A stretch of 64,000 nt of DNA from CAVTWD01 sp963738325 (GCA_963738325.1 CAVTWD010000008.1:186001-250000), one strand, 5' to 3'. Shown: positions 8,324 through 17,697, counted from the stretch's first letter. Numbers and translations: made by a program. The notes: generated by a model from the letters alone, not told the origin.

Positions 8324-9213
8324 GCCGACTTGCGCCGCCGGGCGCGGGCGGGCGCAGCCTCATCGGCGTCAGCCGCCGCCCTGCGCTTCGACGCCGCCTT
8401 GGCCGGCGCCTTCGCCGTAGGGTGGCGGGAGCGGCTCTCCTTGGCCGCTTGCACCGACGCCTCCAACGCGGCGAGGAGGTCGACGACCTTCGGCGCGGTC
8501 GCGGCCGGTTCGGGGGCGACCAGCTCTTCGCCGGCGGCCTTCTTCCCGATGAGGTCGAGCACCTGTTCCCGGTACTCGTCGTGGTACTTCTCGGGCTCGA
8601 AGGCGGCAGACAGCGATTCGACCAGCTGCTCGGCCATCTTGAGCTCGCGGGCCGACACGTCGACGTCGTCGAGCCCGGAGAACTCGTCGATGGACGACGG
8701 GTCCACCACCTCGTCGGGGTAGACCATCGTCGACAGCACGAGCCTGCCGTCGACGGCGCGGACGGCGGCGACGTACTGCTTGTTGCGCATCACGAACCGC
8801 CCGACGGCCACCTTGCCGGCCTCCTCCATCGCTCGCACCAGCAGCGCGTAGGGCTTCACCACCTTGTCGGGCGCGAGGTAGTAGGGAGAATCGAAGTAGA
8901 GGGGGTCGATCTCGCCGAGGTCGACGAACTCGTCCAAGTCGATGGAATGGGTGCTCACCGGCATGAACTGCTCGAGCTCGTCGGGCTCGACCACGACGTA
9001 CTGGCCCTTGCTGACCTCGTAGCCCCGCACGATGTGGTCATCGGGCACTTCCTCGCCCGAGTCGCTCGACACCTTCTTGTAGCGGATGCGCGCCATGCTG
9101 CGATCATCGAGCTGGTTGAACGACACGCCCTTCTTGCTCACCGCGTTGAAGAGCCGCACGGGGATGCTGACCAGCCCGAAGCTGATGGCGCCCGTCCAAA
9201 TGGGCCTCGGCAT
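8320..9213 (-). CDS. ku: Ku DNA-end-binding protein
   Basis: Bacterial Ku (297 aa), a homodimeric ring that threads onto broken DNA ends and recruits LigD-type enzymes. The N-terminus MPRPIWTGAISFGLVSIPV is diagnostic, and the core continues through GYEVSKGQYVVVEPDEL and ARELKMAEQLVESL. A basic Ala/Lys/Arg tail (about residues 250-297, with KAPAKAASKRR) matches the DNA-binding C-terminal extension seen in actinobacterial Ku. I chose ATG 9213 because the family begins MPR/MAR-x-IW; an ATG at 9222 adds only three residues. The 4-bp overlap with ligD indicates one transcription unit. Confidence 0.97.
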   Translation of the reverse strand: MPRPIWTGAISFGLVSIPVRLFNAVSKKGVSFNQLDDRSMARIRYKKVSSDSGEEVPDDHIVRGYEVSKGQYVVVEPDELEQFMPVSTHSIDLDEFVDLGEIDPLYFDSPYYLAPDKVVKPYALLVRAMEEAGKVAVGRFVMRNKQYVAAVRAVDGRLVLSTMVYPDEVVDPSSIDEFSGLDDVDVSARELKMAEQLVESLSAAFEPEKYHDEYREQVLDLIGKKAAGEELVAPEPAATAPKVVDLLAALEASVQAAKESRSRHPTAKAPAKAASKRRAAADADEAAPARARRRKSA

Positions 9214-9302
9214 GGCTGTCATTGTTACCGGAATCGTGCGCTCGTGAAACGCCGAACCCACCCGGAGCAGGCCGGCAGGTGACCGCGTCGCCCCAGCGTG
9301 GC

Positions 9303-10157
9303 TCAGGCGAGGACGGCGCGCGCCACGAGGTCCATCCCGAAGGCGGTGAGGATGGCGAGGTAGAGGAGCCCGGTAGCGGCCATCACCGCCGAGTAGTAGC
9401 GCTCGTTGAGGGCGGCGCGGGTGACGATGGCGAGCACCAGCGTGGTGATGGCGCAGGCCAACCACATCCACCCGAGGATGCCGTTCCAACCATCGTCGAT
9501 CGAGCCGCTCAACACCGAGAGCATCCCGACGGGGAGGACGAAAGCGAGGACCTCGAGGGGCCACAACCAGATGACCCAGGTCACCAGCTCGTCGAGCAGC
9601 CGTCGGGGCAGCCCTGGCTGCACGAGGTACCAGTGGCCGAGCAGCATCGCATCGGTGATCGCCCCCAGGAACGCGGCCCCCGTGAGGTTCCGGAAGACGG
9701 CCAACCACGCCGGACCCGCGCCGGCGATGCCCGCGGCGATCAGCCCGATCGCGCCGATCAAGGGCGCGACGAGATCCAGGTTCGGAGGGAACTCGGGGCC
9801 TCGGGGTAGGGCGCGGTCGTCGACCGTCCGGTCGATACCAGTCATGGCCGCCACCCGGGCGTGGCGCCGGTCGTGCTCCAGCTGCTGGCCGGAGACCCCG
9901 GCGGACTTGCGGCCCACCGACAGCGCGAGGGTAGCCGCGGCGGCCGCCGCCACCCCGATCGAGGCGGCTTCGCGGACGGGTTCGGGGTCCACGAGGAAGC
10001 CGGCCACGGCGGCGCCGACCGCCAGGGCGAGATAGGCGGCGCGGGTGCTCCAGCCGTAGCCGAGGCCGACCTCGCGGTGGCGGGTCGTCACCCATAGGAA
10101 GAGGAGGCCCCCCGATGCCCATTGCAGGAGGACGGTGGCGGCGTCGAGCTGGATCAC
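9303..10157 (-). CDS. Polytopic membrane protein, unknown function
   Basis: A 284-residue, very hydrophobic protein with about seven or eight predicted transmembrane segments and a soluble loop around residues 85-125 (SGQQLEHDRRHARVAAM). The motif TDAMLLGHWYLVQPGL in the second half, with a histidine and tryptophan beside a helix, is reminiscent of haem- or quinone-binding membrane proteins, but this is not diagnostic. GTG start at 10157. The gene stands between ku and a divergent lipoprotein gene, 61 bp from the latter. No enzymatic motif is visible, so I give no function. Confidence 0.7.
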   Translation of the reverse strand: MIQLDAATVLLQWASGGLLFLWVTTRHREVGLGYGWSTRAAYLALAVGAAVAGFLVDPEPVREAASIGVAAAAAATLALSVGRKSAGVSGQQLEHDRRHARVAAMTGIDRTVDDRALPRGPEFPPNLDLVAPLIGAIGLIAAGIAGAGPAWLAVFRNLTGAAFLGAITDAMLLGHWYLVQPGLPRRLLDELVTWVIWLWPLEVLAFVLPVGMLSVLSGSIDDGWNGILGWMWLACAITTLVLAIVTRAALNERYYSAVMAATGLLYLAILTAFGMDLVARAVLA

Positions 10158-10205
10158 CGGCCCTCCACGTTAGGGGGGCGCTGGGGCAGGCGAGGGGCCG
10201 AGGGA

Positions 10206-10211
10206 TACCCT
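10206..10211 (+). promoter_or_regulatory. -10-like box (TACCCT) of the lipoprotein gene
   Basis: TACCCT lies 7 nt before the GTG at 10219, the spacing expected for a leaderless mRNA. No Shine-Dalgarno is present. Confidence 0.45.
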
Positions 10212-10218
10212 CGCCGCG

Positions 10219-10863
10219 GTGCGCCGTGCTCGCCGCCTCGCCGTGCCGCTCTTCGCCGGCCTGCTGCTCACGGGTTGCGTCACCGGCGCGCGGCCGACGC
10301 TCGGCCCGACGGTCGACGTGGGCGGCGCGGCGGGCACGGCGACCGGCAACGCCGTCGTCGATGCCGTGCTGCGACGCCTCGAGGCGACGCCGACCTCGAG
10401 CTTCACCGCTACCTACCGCATCGTGCGCAAGTTCGGCCTCAACGCCACGACGGGCGTGGTCGTTCACGACGGCTCCGACACCTCGATCACCGTCGGCAAC
10501 GTGCGCTTCACGGAAGGGAAGACGGCGAGCACCTGCTCACTCGCCGACCACAGGTGCGAGCCCGGCACGGTCGAGGCCCGCATCAGCGACTACTCGGTCG
10601 GCTCACAGTTCTTCGCCGGGGCTCCCGCCAGAGCGCTACGGGTCGCGTACAGCCGCCGCAGCGGCGAGCCTTCGGCGGCGACGGCGGAGGTGGGTGGCGT
10701 CCGCGTGGCCTGCGCCCGGGTCCCCGTCGGCACGGGGGTGGAGACGTACTGCGCATCCCCTACCGGCCCGGTGGCGCGCTGGGACACCGCCGCCATCGAC
10801 GTCGAGCTCACCGGGTTGCGCAACGCCGCCGATCGCGCTGCCCTCGAGGCCCCCGCGGGATAG
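10219..10863 (+). CDS. Secreted lipoprotein of unknown function
   Basis: A 214-residue protein with a lipoprotein signal peptide: basic MRRARR, a hydrophobic core, and the lipobox LLTGC with the lipidated cysteine at about residue 20. The mature part has four further cysteines (STCSLADHRC near residues 114-121, and VACARVPVGTGVETYC) that could form two disulfides. The fold and role are unknown; it is probably an extracytoplasmic binding or envelope protein. The GTG start appears leaderless (TACCCT 7 nt upstream). It is convergent with the M24 peptidase gene. Confidence 0.75.
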   Translation: MRRARRLAVPLFAGLLLTGCVTGARPTLGPTVDVGGAAGTATGNAVVDAVLRRLEATPTSSFTATYRIVRKFGLNATTGVVVHDGSDTSITVGNVRFTEGKTASTCSLADHRCEPGTVEARISDYSVGSQFFAGAPARALRVAYSRRSGEPSAATAEVGGVRVACARVPVGTGVETYCASPTGPVARWDTAAIDVELTGLRNAADRAALEAPAG

Positions 10864-10895
10864 GCGTGAATGGCCCGGACCAGCGCTTCGGGTTG

Positions 10896-12002
10896 CTACT
10901 CGACGGCGACGAGGGCGTGGTCGACCCGGTTCATGGGCTCGGGCCCGTCGTCAGCCGCCACCACGATGTCTTCGAGTCGCATCCCCCAGCGGCCGGCGAC
11001 ATAGATCCCGGGCTCGACGCTGAAGGCGTGACCGGCCGCCAGCGGCAAGGTGTTCCCCGCCACGATGTAGGGTTCCTCATGGGCCTCCATCCCGATGCCG
11101 TGCCCGATCCGGTGGAAGAAGTTCTCACCCCACCCGGCCCCTGAGATGATGCGGCGGGCGGTGGCATCCACCTCTTCGCAGGGCGTGCCGACGACGGCGG
11201 CCGCCACGGCGGCTCGCTGCGCGGCCAGCAGGACGGCGTAGGCGTCGGCGACCTCGGCCGGCGGCTCCCCGATCGAGACGCAACGGGTGATGTCGCTGCA
11301 GTAGCCGTCCATCGTGCCGCCGAAGTCGCAGAGCACCACCTCGCCGCCGCGGATGACCCGCCCGCCGGCGTCGTGATGCGGGCTGGCCGCGTTCTCGCCC
11401 GCGGCCACGATGGCGAAGTTGACCGTCTGGTGGCCTTCGGCGACGAGACGCCGGGAGAGCTCGGCCGACACCTCGGCCTCGGTCCGCCCCGCCAGGGGGA
11501 TCTCCCCCCGCTGGAGCTGGGCCGCCACTCGGTCGGCGGCCGCCCCCGCGGCGCGGAGCGCCTCGATCTCGGCGACATCCTTGCGGATGCGCAAGGGCAC
11601 CATGATCTCGTGCGAGCGCCGGAAGCTGGTCGCCGGGAGCGCGCCCTGGAGGTCGATGAGGAACCGGGACCAGGTGTGATCGCCGAACGCGGCCATGACG
11701 GAGCCCTTCACCAACTCGGCCACGAGCGCGATCGGATCCTGTGTCTCTCCCCAGGGCAGGATGGAGAACAAACCGGCCCGCTCCTCGACCCGCGGTGCCT
11801 CCAGCCGCGGCACGACGAGGGTGGCGTCGCCCTCGCGAGGTAACACGAGCATGGTGAGGCGCTCGAGGGGCATGGCTTGGTAGCCGATGAGGTACGGCAG
11901 GTCAGGGCCGACCGACAGGAGGAGGACATCGACGCCGCGGGCCTCCAGCTCGGCGCGGGCCCGCGCCACCCGGCCCGAGTAGACGTCCGAGCCCGCGGTC
12001 AC
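10896..12002 (-). CDS. M24-family Xaa-Pro aminopeptidase/dipeptidase
   Basis: A 368-residue pita-bread metallopeptidase removing N-terminal residues before proline. The N-terminal creatinase-like domain includes VDVLLLSVGPDLPYLIGYQA. The C-terminal catalytic domain has the metal ligands in order: CDFGGTMDGYCSDITR (two Asp), HRIGHGIGMEAHE (His), SVEPGIYVAG (Glu) and MRLEDIV (Glu). The GTG start overlaps the stop of the upstream FMN-barrel gene by GTGA. No signal peptide, so it is cytosolic. Substrate specificity (dipeptide versus longer) cannot be settled from sequence. Confidence 0.93.
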   Translation of the reverse strand: MTAGSDVYSGRVARARAELEARGVDVLLLSVGPDLPYLIGYQAMPLERLTMLVLPREGDATLVVPRLEAPRVEERAGLFSILPWGETQDPIALVAELVKGSVMAAFGDHTWSRFLIDLQGALPATSFRRSHEIMVPLRIRKDVAEIEALRAAGAAADRVAAQLQRGEIPLAGRTEAEVSAELSRRLVAEGHQTVNFAIVAAGENAASPHHDAGGRVIRGGEVVLCDFGGTMDGYCSDITRCVSIGEPPAEVADAYAVLLAAQRAAVAAAVVGTPCEEVDATARRIISGAGWGENFFHRIGHGIGMEAHEEPYIVAGNTLPLAAGHAFSVEPGIYVAGRWGMRLEDIVVAADDGPEPMNRVDHALVAVE

Positions 12003-12553
12003 CAGGCGTCCTGTGCGATCTGCAAGCCGGGCAGCCCGTCGATCGAGCGTCCGTTCTTGGCGCCCCAGTAGGCGATCAGCTCGTCGGACGACTTTGCGGC
12101 GGACCAGTCGAGCAGTCTGTCGCGCTCACCCACGTACGCGTACAACGGGACGCCGAAGCCGCAGGAGTCGGCCACCCGGTCGAGCTCGACGGCGACGACC
12201 GACCGACGGCCGGGATAGGGCTCGACGGTGGCGGCCACCGCCTCGAAGAGCTCGTCACCGGCTTGGTGAACGCTGCCCGTCCCGTAGAGCCGCACGATCC
12301 GCGGCGGGCCCTCGAACGCGCAGAACATCAGCGTGATGCGCCCGTTCTCCCGGACATGGGCGATGGTCTCCACCCCCGAGCCCGTCAGATCCATGTACGC
12401 GACCTGCGTCGGCCCCAGGACGCGGAAGGTGTCGAGTCCCTTCGGCGAGACGTTGACGTGACCGTCGACGGGCGCCGTGGCCACGAAGAACAGGCGCTGG
12501 CGGCCGAGCCACGCGATCATGGCCTCGTCGAGGGTCTCCCGGATCGTACCCAT
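11999..12553 (-). CDS. Pyridoxamine 5'-phosphate oxidase-like FMN-binding protein
   Basis: A 184-residue split-barrel flavoprotein. Supporting segments are LFFVATAPVDGHVNVSPKGL, TQVAYMDLTGSGVETIAHVR, GRITLMFCAFEGPPRIVRLYG and a C-terminal CGFGVPLYAYVGERD. This is the general PNPOx-like family, not the vitamin B6 enzyme itself; the electron partner (FMN or F420) and substrate are unknown. It starts with ATG at 12553 and is coupled to the peptidase gene by a 4-bp overlap. Confidence 0.85.
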   Translation of the reverse strand: MGTIRETLDEAMIAWLGRQRLFFVATAPVDGHVNVSPKGLDTFRVLGPTQVAYMDLTGSGVETIAHVRENGRITLMFCAFEGPPRIVRLYGTGSVHQAGDELFEAVAATVEPYPGRRSVVAVELDRVADSCGFGVPLYAYVGERDRLLDWSAAKSSDELIAYWGAKNGRSIDGLPGLQIAQDAW

Positions 12554-12594
12554 GGCCGCCAGTCTGCCAGCCGGAGCCTCGACTGCTCCCGGCG

Positions 12595-13512
12595 TCAGGC
12601 GAAGCGGGCGTGGACCGGTGGCGTACCGGCCGCCGCCTGCCGAGCGTGGTAGCTCGAGCGCGTGAGGGGCGACGCTTCGACGTGGCCGATGCCCATCGCT
12701 TCTCCGGTGCGGGCGAGCCCTTCGAACTGCTCGGGCAGCACCCAGCGGGCGACGGGCAGGTGGTGCGTGGTGGGACGCAGGTACTGGCCGAGGGTGACGA
12801 TGTCGACGCCTACGCCGCGGAGATCAGCCAGGGCTCCGACGACTTCGGCGTCCGTCTCGCCCATCCCGAGGATCATGCCGCTCTTGGTCACGAGCCCTGA
12901 CTGTTTCGCCGCGGCCAGCACCGCCAGGCTCCGGCTGTAATCCGCCGAAGGCCGCACCGCTCGCTGCAAGCGAGCCACCGTCTCCAGGTTGTGGTTCAAC
13001 ACGTCGGGTCGAGCCGCGAAGATCTGCGCGAGCGCGGCGGGATCGCCCTTGCAGTCGGGGATGAGGACCTCGACCGCCACCCTCGGGGCCCGCCGGCGAA
13101 TGGCGCGGATCGTCGAGGCGAAAGCCGCCGCGCCACCGTCGTCGAGGTCGTCACGAGCCACGGCCGTGACCACGGCGTGGGCGAGGCGCATGCGCACGAC
13201 CGCTTCGGCTACTCGCTCGGGTTCCGCCTCGTCGAGGGGGACGGGGCGGGAGGTGTCCACCAGGCAGAAGCCGCAGGCCCGTGTGCACCGGTCTCCGTTG
13301 ATCATGAAGGTGGCGGTGCCGTCGGCCCAGCACTCGAAGATGTTCGGGCAGCCGGCGTCCTCGCAGACGGTCACGAGCTTCAGCTCGCGCATCGTCTTCT
13401 TGAGCTGCACGTACTCGGGCCCCATGCGAACCTTGGCGCGGAGCCAATCGGGCTTGCGGGACGAGATCGACAGCCCGTCGGTGACCCCGGCCTCGGCGAG
13501 ACGACCGAGCAA
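12595..13512 (-). CDS. lipA: Lipoyl synthase (radical SAM)
   Basis: Inserts two sulfur atoms into protein-bound octanoyl groups to make lipoyl cofactors. Both iron-sulfur sites are intact: the auxiliary-cluster cysteines C50, C55 and C61 (VCEDAGCPNIFECW) and the radical-SAM motif C76-x3-C80-x2-C83 (CTRACGFC). The C-terminal RSSYHARQA supplies the conserved serine that ligates the auxiliary cluster. The first available start is TTG at 13512, since later ATGs would cut conserved residues. It is the last gene of lpdA-E2-lipB-lipA, 99 bp after lipB. Confidence 0.97.
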   Translation of the reverse strand: MLGRLAEAGVTDGLSISSRKPDWLRAKVRMGPEYVQLKKTMRELKLVTVCEDAGCPNIFECWADGTATFMINGDRCTRACGFCLVDTSRPVPLDEAEPERVAEAVVRMRLAHAVVTAVARDDLDDGGAAAFASTIRAIRRRAPRVAVEVLIPDCKGDPAALAQIFAARPDVLNHNLETVARLQRAVRPSADYSRSLAVLAAAKQSGLVTKSGMILGMGETDAEVVGALADLRGVGVDIVTLGQYLRPTTHHLPVARWVLPEQFEGLARTGEAMGIGHVEASPLTRSSYHARQAAAGTPPVHARFA

Positions 13513-13611
13513 GCGGACCGGTGGCCGTTCGACCAGGCCGGGGCCGTCGCCGCGACTGAAGGGGAGAGGTCATCGGGCCGGTGCCGCCAGGCCACGTCTT
13601 GGCGCTCGATC

Positions 13612-14274
13612 TCACCGCTGCCCCACTGCTCGCGCGGCCCGGTGGGCGACCGCGCCGACGACGTCGAGCATCGAGACGTCGACGCCCTCCGCAGCGAGCG
13701 ACGTCACCGGTTTGTCGGGGATCCCGCACGGCACGATGTGCCCGAACATCGAGAGGTCGGTCGTGACGTTGAGGGCGAAGCCGTGCATGGTGCGCCCGCG
13801 GCTCAGCCGGACGCCGATGGCCGCGATCTTGCGGGGCCTGTCCGTGGCCGGCGCCGCCCAGACGCCCGGGTACTGGCGCAGGCGACCGCAGTCGGCGAGG
13901 CCGAGATCAGCCAAAGCGTTGATCAGGACCTGCTCGACCGAGCCCACGTAGGCGACGGTGTCGGCCATGCCGCTCGTGCCTCCCCGCTTCGGCGGCAGGC
14001 TGAGGATCGGGTAGCCCACGAGCTGACCGGGGCCGTGGTAGGTGACGTCGCCGCCCCGGTCGGTGCGAGCCAACTCGGCGCCGACAGACGCGGGCGGCAC
14101 CAGCACGTGGGTGGGATCGGCGCGCACGCCGAGTGTGTAGACGGGCGGGTGTTCGAGCAGCAACAGGTGATTGCCCTCGCCGTGCTCGAACAGGCCGCCT
14201 TGGAGGGTCAGCGCCTCGCCATAGGGAACCCGCCCGAGCCAGCGCACCCGGAGCGGCCCGGCCGCCCGCGTCAC
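13612..14274 (-). CDS. lipB: Octanoyl-(acyl-carrier-protein)-protein octanoyltransferase
   Basis: Transfers octanoate from ACP to lipoyl domains, the step before LipA. The 220-residue protein has RGGDVTYHGPGQLVGYPI, PRKIAAIGVR with the catalytic lysine (K149), and IVPCGIPDKPVTSL with the catalytic cysteine (C183). The GTG start overlaps the TAG stop of the E2 gene (TAGTG), so the transferase is translationally coupled to the protein it modifies. Confidence 0.97.
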   Translation of the reverse strand: MTRAAGPLRVRWLGRVPYGEALTLQGGLFEHGEGNHLLLLEHPPVYTLGVRADPTHVLVPPASVGAELARTDRGGDVTYHGPGQLVGYPILSLPPKRGGTSGMADTVAYVGSVEQVLINALADLGLADCGRLRQYPGVWAAPATDRPRKIAAIGVRLSRGRTMHGFALNVTTDLSMFGHIVPCGIPDKPVTSLAAEGVDVSMLDVVGAVAHRAARAVGQR

Positions 14275-15746
14275 TAGAGCTCGGCCTCCCAGTCGCGGGT
14301 CTCGAGGATCTCCTTCACCTTCACCAGGAAGGCCGCCGCGTAGGCGCCGTCGAAGGCACGGTGGTCCCAGCTCATGGCCAGGTTCCCCACCGAGTGCACG
14401 GCGATGCCCTCACTGCCGTCGGGCAGGTCGACGACCACCGGGCGCCGCTTGATGGCGTCGGTGGAGAGGATGGCGACCTGCGGCTGGTTGATGATGGCGG
14501 CGGTGAGGACCGATCCAGCCGAGCCGTTGTTGGAGATGGTGAAGGTGCCGCCCTGGATCTCGTCGGGGCTGAGCTTTCGACCCTTGGCCCGGCTGGCGAG
14601 ATCGTGGATCTCGCGGGCGATGGCCCGCAGCCGCTTGGTGTCGGCGTCGCGGATCACCGGCACGAGCAACCCCTGGTAATCGAGGTCGACGGCGATGCCG
14701 AGGTCGACGAACTTGTGCACGACCAACTCCCCCGCGCCCACACTCGCGTTCAGGTGGGGGAAGTCGGCGAGCGCGTCGATCACCGCCCGGCTGATGAAGG
14801 GGAGGTACGTGAGACTGAAGCCTTCTGCACTCCGCCATTCGCCTTTCACCTTGCCGCGGGTGATGTCGACGTTGGCGTAGTCGACCTCCACCACGCTGAA
14901 GGCGTGTGGGGCGACGGCGAGCGACATCACCATGTGGTCGCCGGTGAGCTTGCGGATCTTCGAGAGCCGGACCTTCTCGTCGCGCTCTCCGGCGCCGACC
15001 GGTGGCGCCGTCACCGCCGGCCGGGCGGCCGGCGCGGCCGGGGCCGCGGCCTCTGAGGCCGGGACCGGGGCCTCAGCCGGCTGGGTCGGCGCCGGCGCGG
15101 GCTCGGTCGGTGCAGTGGGGGCCTGGGCCGGGGCGGCGGCGGCCGTCGGCGGTGCGCCCGTCCGGTCCAAGTGGGCGAGCACGTCCTCGCGGGTGATCCG
15201 CCCGCCGGCGCCCGTTCCGGTGATCTGCGCCGGGTCGAGGTCGTTCTCGTTGATCAGCTTGCGCACCACCGGCGACAGGAGCCGGCCGTCGCCCGACGGG
15301 CCTCCCCCGCCTTGACGCGCAGCCGTGGGAGCCGCGGCCACGGCGGGCTCGGGAGCGGTCGTCGGCGGTGCCGGGGCCGCTTCGGCAGGCTGGGCCGGCG
15401 CCTCCGCAGGAGGGGCTTCCTGCGCCGGGGCGGGGGCCTCCGGCGCGGGGGCCGCTTCCGCAGGTGGGGCCGGCGCTTCCTGCGCCGGGGCCGGCGCCGT
15501 TTCGGCCGCCGCGGCGTCGCCCACGACGGCGATCACCGCCCCAACGGCCACGGTGTCGCCCTCCGAAGCCTTGATCTCGGTGAGGCGGCCCGACACGGGT
15601 GATGGCACCTCGGTGTCGACCTTGTCCGTCGAGACCTCGAAGAGGGGCTCGTCGAGCTTGACCTCCTCGCCGACCTGCTTGAACCAACGCGTGATCGTTC
15701 CTTCGGTGACCGTCTCACCGAGCTGGGGCATGGTGACGTCAGGCAT
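14274..15746 (-). CDS. sucB: Dihydrolipoyl acyltransferase (E2) of a 2-oxoacid dehydrogenase complex
   Basis: A 490-residue E2 core. Domains: one lipoyl domain (residues 1-78; lipoyl-lysine K42 in STDKVD); a long Pro/Ala-rich linker; a peripheral-subunit-binding domain with RKLINENDLDPAQITG; a second Pro/Ala linker; and the acyltransferase domain ending MSWDHRAFDGAYAAAF, with catalytic His and Asp. ATG 15746 begins MPDVTMPQLGETVTEG, as expected; a longer upstream reading is inside lpdA. lpdA precedes it with overlapping stop and start. Actinobacterial E2s labelled sucB often serve pyruvate as well as 2-oxoglutarate; aceE lies 25 kb away and no other E2 is in the window, so the substrate is open. 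Confidence 0.93.
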   Translation of the reverse strand: MPDVTMPQLGETVTEGTITRWFKQVGEEVKLDEPLFEVSTDKVDTEVPSPVSGRLTEIKASEGDTVAVGAVIAVVGDAAAAETAPAPAQEAPAPPAEAAPAPEAPAPAQEAPPAEAPAQPAEAAPAPPTTAPEPAVAAAPTAARQGGGGPSGDGRLLSPVVRKLINENDLDPAQITGTGAGGRITREDVLAHLDRTGAPPTAAAAPAQAPTAPTEPAPAPTQPAEAPVPASEAAAPAAPAARPAVTAPPVGAGERDEKVRLSKIRKLTGDHMVMSLAVAPHAFSVVEVDYANVDITRGKVKGEWRSAEGFSLTYLPFISRAVIDALADFPHLNASVGAGELVVHKFVDLGIAVDLDYQGLLVPVIRDADTKRLRAIAREIHDLASRAKGRKLSPDEIQGGTFTISNNGSAGSVLTAAIINQPQVAILSTDAIKRRPVVVDLPDGSEGIAVHSVGNLAMSWDHRAFDGAYAAAFLVKVKEILETRDWEAEL

Positions 15747-17152
15747 CAGCCGTGAAGGCTCCTTCCCGTTAGCGAGAGCACGGTCTCGCCGAAGTTCTCC
15801 GACAGGCTCGGATGGGGCTGGATGAACGCGGCCACCTCGTCGACGGTCGCCTCCCAGTTGACGGCCAGGTACCCGCCGCTCAGCTGTTCGGTCACCCACG
15901 GCCCGACCATGTGGACGCCCAGGATGCGCCCACCCGTCCCATCGGGCTGCTTCTCCGCGATGATCTTCACGAGACCCTCGGTCTCGCCGATGATCTGAGC
16001 CCGGCTGTTGGCCCGGAACTGGTGCTTGGAGACGACCACGTCGAACCCCGCCTCTTTCGCCGACTCCTCGCTGTGGCCGGCGAAGGCCACCTCAGGATGG
16101 CAGTAGATGGCCCACGGCACACGGTCGTACATGACGGGCACCGGGTTCTCGCCCAGGATCTCCTTGATCACCATGATCGCCTCGGCGAAGCCGACGTGGG
16201 CGAGCTGCGGAGAGTCGATGAGGTCGCCGAGCGCGAAGACCCCCGCCTCGCCGGTACGGCAGTACTCGTCGACCTCGACGAAGCCCCGCTGGTCGACTTT
16301 CACCGCCGTGCCGACGAGGCCCAACTGGTCGGCGAACGGGCGGCGCCCGACCGAGACGACCACGATGTCGGTGTCGACCGGCTCCTCGCCCTCGACGAGC
16401 ACGCGCACGCCGTCTGATGTCGTCTCGTACGCCGTCACCTTGGCCCCCGTGCGGATCGTCATGCCCCGCTTGGTGAAGGCGCGCACGACCACGTTGGCCA
16501 CGTCGGCGTCGCACAAAGGCAGGATCTTGGGCAGGAACTCGAGGATCGTGACCTTGGCCCCGAGGTCCGCGAACGTGGAGGCGAACTCACACCCGATGGC
16601 GCCCCCGCCGATCACGACGACCCGCTTGGGGACGTAGTCGAGCATGAGGACCTCGTCGGACGTCATGATGGGCCCGCCCACCTCGAAGCCGGGAATGGTC
16701 CGCGGCACCGACCCCGCCGCGAGCACGACGTTGGTCCCGGCGAGCTCGGTGGTGGAGCCGTCGGCGGCCTTGACGGTGACCGTGCGTCCCGTGCCGAGAC
16801 TCCCAACTCCCTCGTAGGTCACGATCTTGCGGGACTTGATGAGCCCGGTGAGGCCCTTCCACAACCCGTCGACCACCTTCTGCTTGCGCGCCTGGCTCAC
16901 CGAGAAATCCACCATCGGCTGGCCGGCATCGATGCCGAACTCCTTGGCTCCCGAGACATGGCGGTAGGCCGCCGCCGTCTCGAGGAACTCCTTCGCCGGG
17001 ATGCACCCCCGATGGAGGCAGGTACCGCCGATCTTGTCCTTCTCCACCAGCGCCACCGACAACCCGGCGGCGGCGCCGTAGAGCGCGGCGGCGTAACCGC
17101 CGGGACCGCCGCCGATCACCACGAGATCGAACTGCTCGGCCGTCGTGACCAC
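15746..17152 (-). CDS. lpdA: Dihydrolipoamide dehydrogenase (E3)
   Basis: A 468-residue FAD disulfide oxidoreductase that re-oxidises dihydrolipoamide with NAD+. Features: the FAD-binding GGGPGGYAAALYG (from residue 14), the redox disulfide GGTCLHRGCIP (C45/C50), the NAD-binding VVIGGGAIGCEFAS, LGDLIDSPQLAHVGFAEA, and the dimer-interface catalytic motif IQPHPSLSENFGE. It is the first gene of the lipoate operon; E2, lipB and lipA follow on the same strand with almost no gaps. Confidence 0.97.
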   Translation of the reverse strand: MVTTAEQFDLVVIGGGPGGYAAALYGAAAGLSVALVEKDKIGGTCLHRGCIPAKEFLETAAAYRHVSGAKEFGIDAGQPMVDFSVSQARKQKVVDGLWKGLTGLIKSRKIVTYEGVGSLGTGRTVTVKAADGSTTELAGTNVVLAAGSVPRTIPGFEVGGPIMTSDEVLMLDYVPKRVVVIGGGAIGCEFASTFADLGAKVTILEFLPKILPLCDADVANVVVRAFTKRGMTIRTGAKVTAYETTSDGVRVLVEGEEPVDTDIVVVSVGRRPFADQLGLVGTAVKVDQRGFVEVDEYCRTGEAGVFALGDLIDSPQLAHVGFAEAIMVIKEILGENPVPVMYDRVPWAIYCHPEVAFAGHSEESAKEAGFDVVVSKHQFRANSRAQIIGETEGLVKIIAEKQPDGTGGRILGVHMVGPWVTEQLSGGYLAVNWEATVDEVAAFIQPHPSLSENFGETVLSLTGRSLHG

Positions 17153-17226
17153 CTCCTGGGATCGTCTCGCGGCAGGTTACCGACCCCTCCGCCCGATCGC
17201 TGAGGAGCCACCGCGCGAAGTCGAGC

Positions 17227-17697
17227 TCAACTCGGGATCGTCCAGACGGCCCGGGCCGAGCCGCGCCCGTAGAGGGCCTGCAGCCCGGCGGAGACCTGCC
17301 CGGCGGTGGCGTTGAAGTAGAGCGAGCACGACAGCGTGGCGCCCTTGGCGAGGGGCACGCCGAGGCAGGGGACGCCACCCGCCGGCTGAGGGTCGGCCCG
17401 GTCGACGAGTGACGGGCCTCGGTTGCTCAGCACCGCCCAACCTCGCGCCGGGTCGCTCACCTCCGCGCTCACGGCCTCCATCCGAACATGGAGGACGACC
17501 TGGCCGCCCGCGCCCACCTCGGCCTGATCCAAGGTCACCGACATCGGCCCGATCGTGGCCGGCATGCCGACGGCGAGCACCGGAACCGAGGGACCCGCGT
17601 CCCCGGCTCGTCCCTCCTGGAACAACCAGATCCCACCGGCCACGAGGATGGCCAAGCCGCAGAGCAGGGCCACGGCGATCAGGCGGCGGGTGCTCAC
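17227..17697 (-). CDS. Small membrane-anchored protein, unknown
   Basis: A 156-residue protein: basic start STRRLIAVALLCGLAILVAG forming one membrane or signal segment, then an extracytoplasmic beta-rich domain (PSVPVLAVGMPATIGPMSV, VVLHVRMEAVSAEVSD, ATLSCSLYFNATAGQVSA). Two cysteines (PCLGVP and LSCSLYF) could pair. The beta-sandwich-like look recalls DUF4352-type envelope domains but I cannot confirm it. GTG at 17697 was chosen because coding character and the signal segment begin there; the open frame continues upstream without protein-like sequence. Divergent from a small lipoprotein gene. Confidence 0.6.
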   Translation of the reverse strand: MSTRRLIAVALLCGLAILVAGGIWLFQEGRAGDAGPSVPVLAVGMPATIGPMSVTLDQAEVGAGGQVVLHVRMEAVSAEVSDPARGWAVLSNRGPSLVDRADPQPAGGVPCLGVPLAKGATLSCSLYFNATAGQVSAGLQALYGRGSARAVWTIPS